Below are positions 61,133 through 63,110 of a stretch of DNA of 63,110 nt, in pieces. The DNA is from an uncultured Burkholderiaceae bacterium (GTDB lineage Bacteria > Pseudomonadota > Gammaproteobacteria > Burkholderiales > Burkholderiaceae_B), in assembly GCA_937888805.1 (NCBI GenBank), contig CALBEY010000006.1:1-63110 (forward strand). Direction: 5' to 3'. The notes below the pieces were generated by a model, which did no database searches, was not told where the DNA came from, and saw only the letters and a program-made list of their open reading frames with translations. Both the position numbers and the translations under genes were made by a program. Each line of letters opens with the position of its first letter. Within the stretch, counting starts at the first letter, position 1.

Positions 61133-63110
61133 ATGTCCAATTCTATAGAGTCAACGCTGGTAGAAACCAGGGTATTTCCGCCGCCCGAGAGCTTTGTCAA
61201 ACAAGCCAATGTCAGTGGGCGTGCGGCTTATCAGGCGCTTTTGACACAAGCTGATGACGATCCAGATGCATTTTGGGGTCAGATGGCACGTGAACATTTG
61301 CATTGGACCCGTCCATTTACGCAGGTGCTCGATGAATCGAATGCGCCGTTTTACCGTTGGTTTGGTGATGGTGAACTGAACGTATCGGCCAACTGTCTAG
61401 AGGCCAATATTGAACGTGGCTTGGGCGGTAAAGAGGCCTTGATATTTGAGGCGGATAACGGGGACGTCACGCGTGTGACCTACCAAGCGCTGTATGAGAA
61501 AGTCTGCCAAATTGCCAACGGCTTTAAGCAAATGGGTTATCAGGCGGGCGATCGAGTCATCATTTACCTGCCGATGTCGGTTGAGGCTGTGGCCGTGATG
61601 CAGGCTTGCGCACGGCTCGGGCTCATCCATTCTGTGGTGTTTGGCGGGTTTTCTTCCAAAGCCCTACAAGAACGAATCATCGATGTCGGTGCGACATTGG
61701 TCGTCACGGCCGATGAGCAGGTTAGGGGCGGAAAAAACCTGCCCTTAAAGACAGCGGTCGACGAGGCCATTGCCATGGGGGGGTGTGAGGCGGTCAAGCA
61801 CGTGGTGGTTTACAAACGCACGGGCGGCAATGTCGCCTGGCATGAGAAGCGTGACATTTGGTTGCAGGACTTGATGCAAGACCAAGCCACAAGCTGCGCG
61901 CCAGTGGCGGTTAACGCCGAACACCCGCTTTTTATCCTTTACACCTCGGGATCCACGGGCAAGCCCAAAGGCGTGCAGCACGCCTCAGGCGGTTATTTGT
62001 TGTGGGCCAAGCTCACCATGCAGTGGACATTTGATGCCAAGCCTGACGATGTGTTTTGGTGTACGGCCGATGTGGGTTGGGTCACCGGTCACACTTACAT
62101 CACTTATGGACCTCTCGCCGCGGGTATGACCCAAATTGTCTTTGAGGGTGTGCCAACCTATCCCAATGCGGGACGCTTTTGGCAGATGATAGAGCGCCAT
62201 AAAGCGACTGTTTTTTACACGGCGCCGACCGCCATTCGCTCTTTGATTAAGGCCGCTGAAACCAACGAGCAGTTTCATCCAAAGTCGTTTGATTTGACGT
62301 CTTTGCGGTTGCTGGGTTCGGTGGGTGAGCCCATCAACCCTGAAGCTTGGATGTGGTATCACATTAATGTCGGTGGCGAACGCTGTCCCGTTGTTGACAC
62401 GTGGTGGCAAACGGAAACGGGTGGCCACATGATCACGCCTTTGCCCGGTGTTACGCCACTGAAGCCAGGGTCGTGTACCACTCGCTTGCCTGGCATTGCC
62501 GCGGCTATCGTCGATGAGACAGGTGCTGATGTCGCTGCTGGCAATGGTGGTTTCTTGGTGATTAAGCGACCATGGCCATCGATGATTCGCAATATTTGGG
62601 GTGATCCGGAGCGTTTTAAAAAGAGCTACTTTCCTGAAGAGCTAAAAGGTTATTACCTTGCGGGCGATGGCGCTCAGTGCGACGCCGACGATTGTTTCTG
62701 GATCATGGGTCGTATTGACGATGTGCTCAATGTGTCAGGGCATCGCTTGGGAACCATGGAAGTCGAGTCTGCCTTGGTGGCCCATGAGTTGGTGGCCGAA
62801 GCCGCCGTGGTGGGCCGACCAGACGCCACAACGGGTGAAGCCGTGGTGGCATTTGTGGTACTCAAAGGCGCCACACCGGAAGGTGAGCAAGCGACTTTGA
62901 TTGCCAAGCAATTGCGCGACTGGGTGGCCAAAGAAATTGGGCCGATTGCCAAACCCAAAGAAATCCGTTTTGGGGATAACTTACCCAAAACCCGTTCCGG
63001 CAAAATCATGCGTCGATTGTTGCGGGTTGTGGCCAAAGGCGAAGAAGTGACCCAAGACGTTTCAACCCTTGAGAACCCGGCGATTTTGAGTCAGCTGACC
63101 AAGGCGGTTT
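61133..63110 (+). CDS. acsA: Acetyl-CoA synthetase, truncated at right edge
   Basis: The first 659 codons of an acetyl-CoA synthetase, open at the window's right edge but nearly complete (the family is about 650-660 residues). The phosphate loop is [20 protein letters not shown] (about residues 269-288). The central [16 protein letters not shown] (about residues 421-436) and the C-terminal [15 protein letters not shown] with the acetylatable lysine (about residues 619-633) are intact. An AGAGGAGG site precedes ATG 61133. It makes acetyl-CoA for the glyoxylate route, which could use the malate synthase at 8.5 kb. Confidence 0.95.
   Translation, partial: MSNSIESTLVETRVFPPPESFVKQANVSGRAAYQALLTQADDDPDAFWGQMAREHLHWTRPFTQVLDESNAPFYRWFGDGELNVSANCLEANIERGLGGKEALIFEADNGDVTRVTYQALYEKVCQIANGFKQMGYQAGDRVIIYLPMSVEAVAVMQACARLGLIHSVVFGGFSSKALQERIIDVGATLVVTADEQVRGGKNLPLKTAVDEAIAMGGCEAVKHVVVYKRTGGNVAWHEKRDIWLQDLMQDQATSCAPVAVNAEHPLFILYTSGSTGKPKGVQHASGGYLLWAKLTMQWTFDAKPDDVFWCTADVGWVTGHTYITYGPLAAGMTQIVFEGVPTYPNAGRFWQMIERHKATVFYTAPTAIRSLIKAAETNEQFHPKSFDLTSLRLLGSVGEPINPEAWMWYHINVGGERCPVVDTWWQTETGGHMITPLPGVTPLKPGSCTTRLPGIAAAIVDETGADVAAGNGGFLVIKRPWPSMIRNIWGDPERFKKSYFPEELKGYYLAGDGAQCDADDCFWIMGRIDDVLNVSGHRLGTMEVESALVAHELVAEAAVVGRPDATTGEAVVAFVVLKGATPEGEQATLIAKQLRDWVAKEIGPIAKPKEIRFGDNLPKTRSGKIMRRLLRVVAKGEEVTQDVSTLENPAILSQLTKAV

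Noticed and set aside
1..63110. tRNA, rRNA, CRISPR arrays, transposases, integrases and phage genes
   Set aside because: None were recognisable on either strand; the intergenic gaps are too short for arrays and contain no tRNA-like structure I could see.

Overview
This window is a compact, almost fully coding chromosome segment of a betaproteobacterium, most likely in the Burkholderiales (Alcaligenaceae-like). The basis is gene order and protein type: trpB-trpA-accD, the block yceD-rpmF-plsX-fabH-fabD-fabG-acpP-fabF-rpoE-rseA-rseB-mucD-lepA-lepB-rnc-era-recO, and holC-pepA-lptF-cysB. I assign family by recognition, not by a database search, so the family-level guess is tentative. I saw no rRNA, tRNA, CRISPR array, insertion sequence or prophage. 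Only one stretch longer than 300 bases lacks a gene (23795-24272, the rne/rluC divergent region).

Region 1 (1-8.2 kb) is accessory. It has a light-response/photorepair operon on the minus strand (photolyase-like protein, a tiny DUF2256 protein, and a cryptochrome-DASH cut by the left edge), an SbtA bicarbonate transporter with an SbtB-like PII protein on the plus strand, a class II aldolase, a MetX-like acyltransferase/hydrolase, and a sulfur module (exported rhodanese, YeeE/TsuA-type transporter, small membrane protein). Region 2 (8.4-13.7 kb) carries malate synthase G, a cupin protein, and an electron-transfer operon ending in DNA repair: ferredoxin fdxA, ferredoxin-NADP reductase, an RnfB-like iron-sulfur protein and endonuclease III.

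Region 3 (13.8-20.8 kb, plus strand) has pncB, a RidA protein, relA, trpB, trpA and accD, ending in a long composite hairpin shared with the convergent RNase E gene. Region 4 (21-28.9 kb) holds rne, a divergent rluC-phosphatase-msrP-msrQ run, and a convergent RsmI/YraL-like methyltransferase plus maf. Region 5 (29-44.9 kb, plus strand) is the housekeeping core: L32, fatty acid biosynthesis, the sigma-E envelope-stress module with its periplasmic protease MucD, then LepA, signal peptidase I, RNase III, Era and RecO.

Region 6 (44.85-52.2 kb) is a five-gene minus-strand catabolic operon (cyclase-type hydrolase, acyl-CoA ligase, acyl-CoA dehydrogenase, ThDP decarboxylase-like enzyme, zinc alcohol dehydrogenase), with a divergent SDR reductase. 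Its substrate is unknown, and it is the best candidate here for an undescribed pathway. Region 7 (52.3-63.1 kb) returns to core genes (Bax-inhibitor-type membrane protein, holC, pepA, lptF, cysB), then a DUF2325 protein behind a Fur-box-like site, an NlpC/P60 lipoprotein, and a short-chain acyl-CoA module of prpE, a GlcG/HbpS protein and acsA (cut by the right edge).

Start sites were often moved downstream from the longest reading frame, using ribosome binding sites, family length or signal peptides. These choices are stated per gene.
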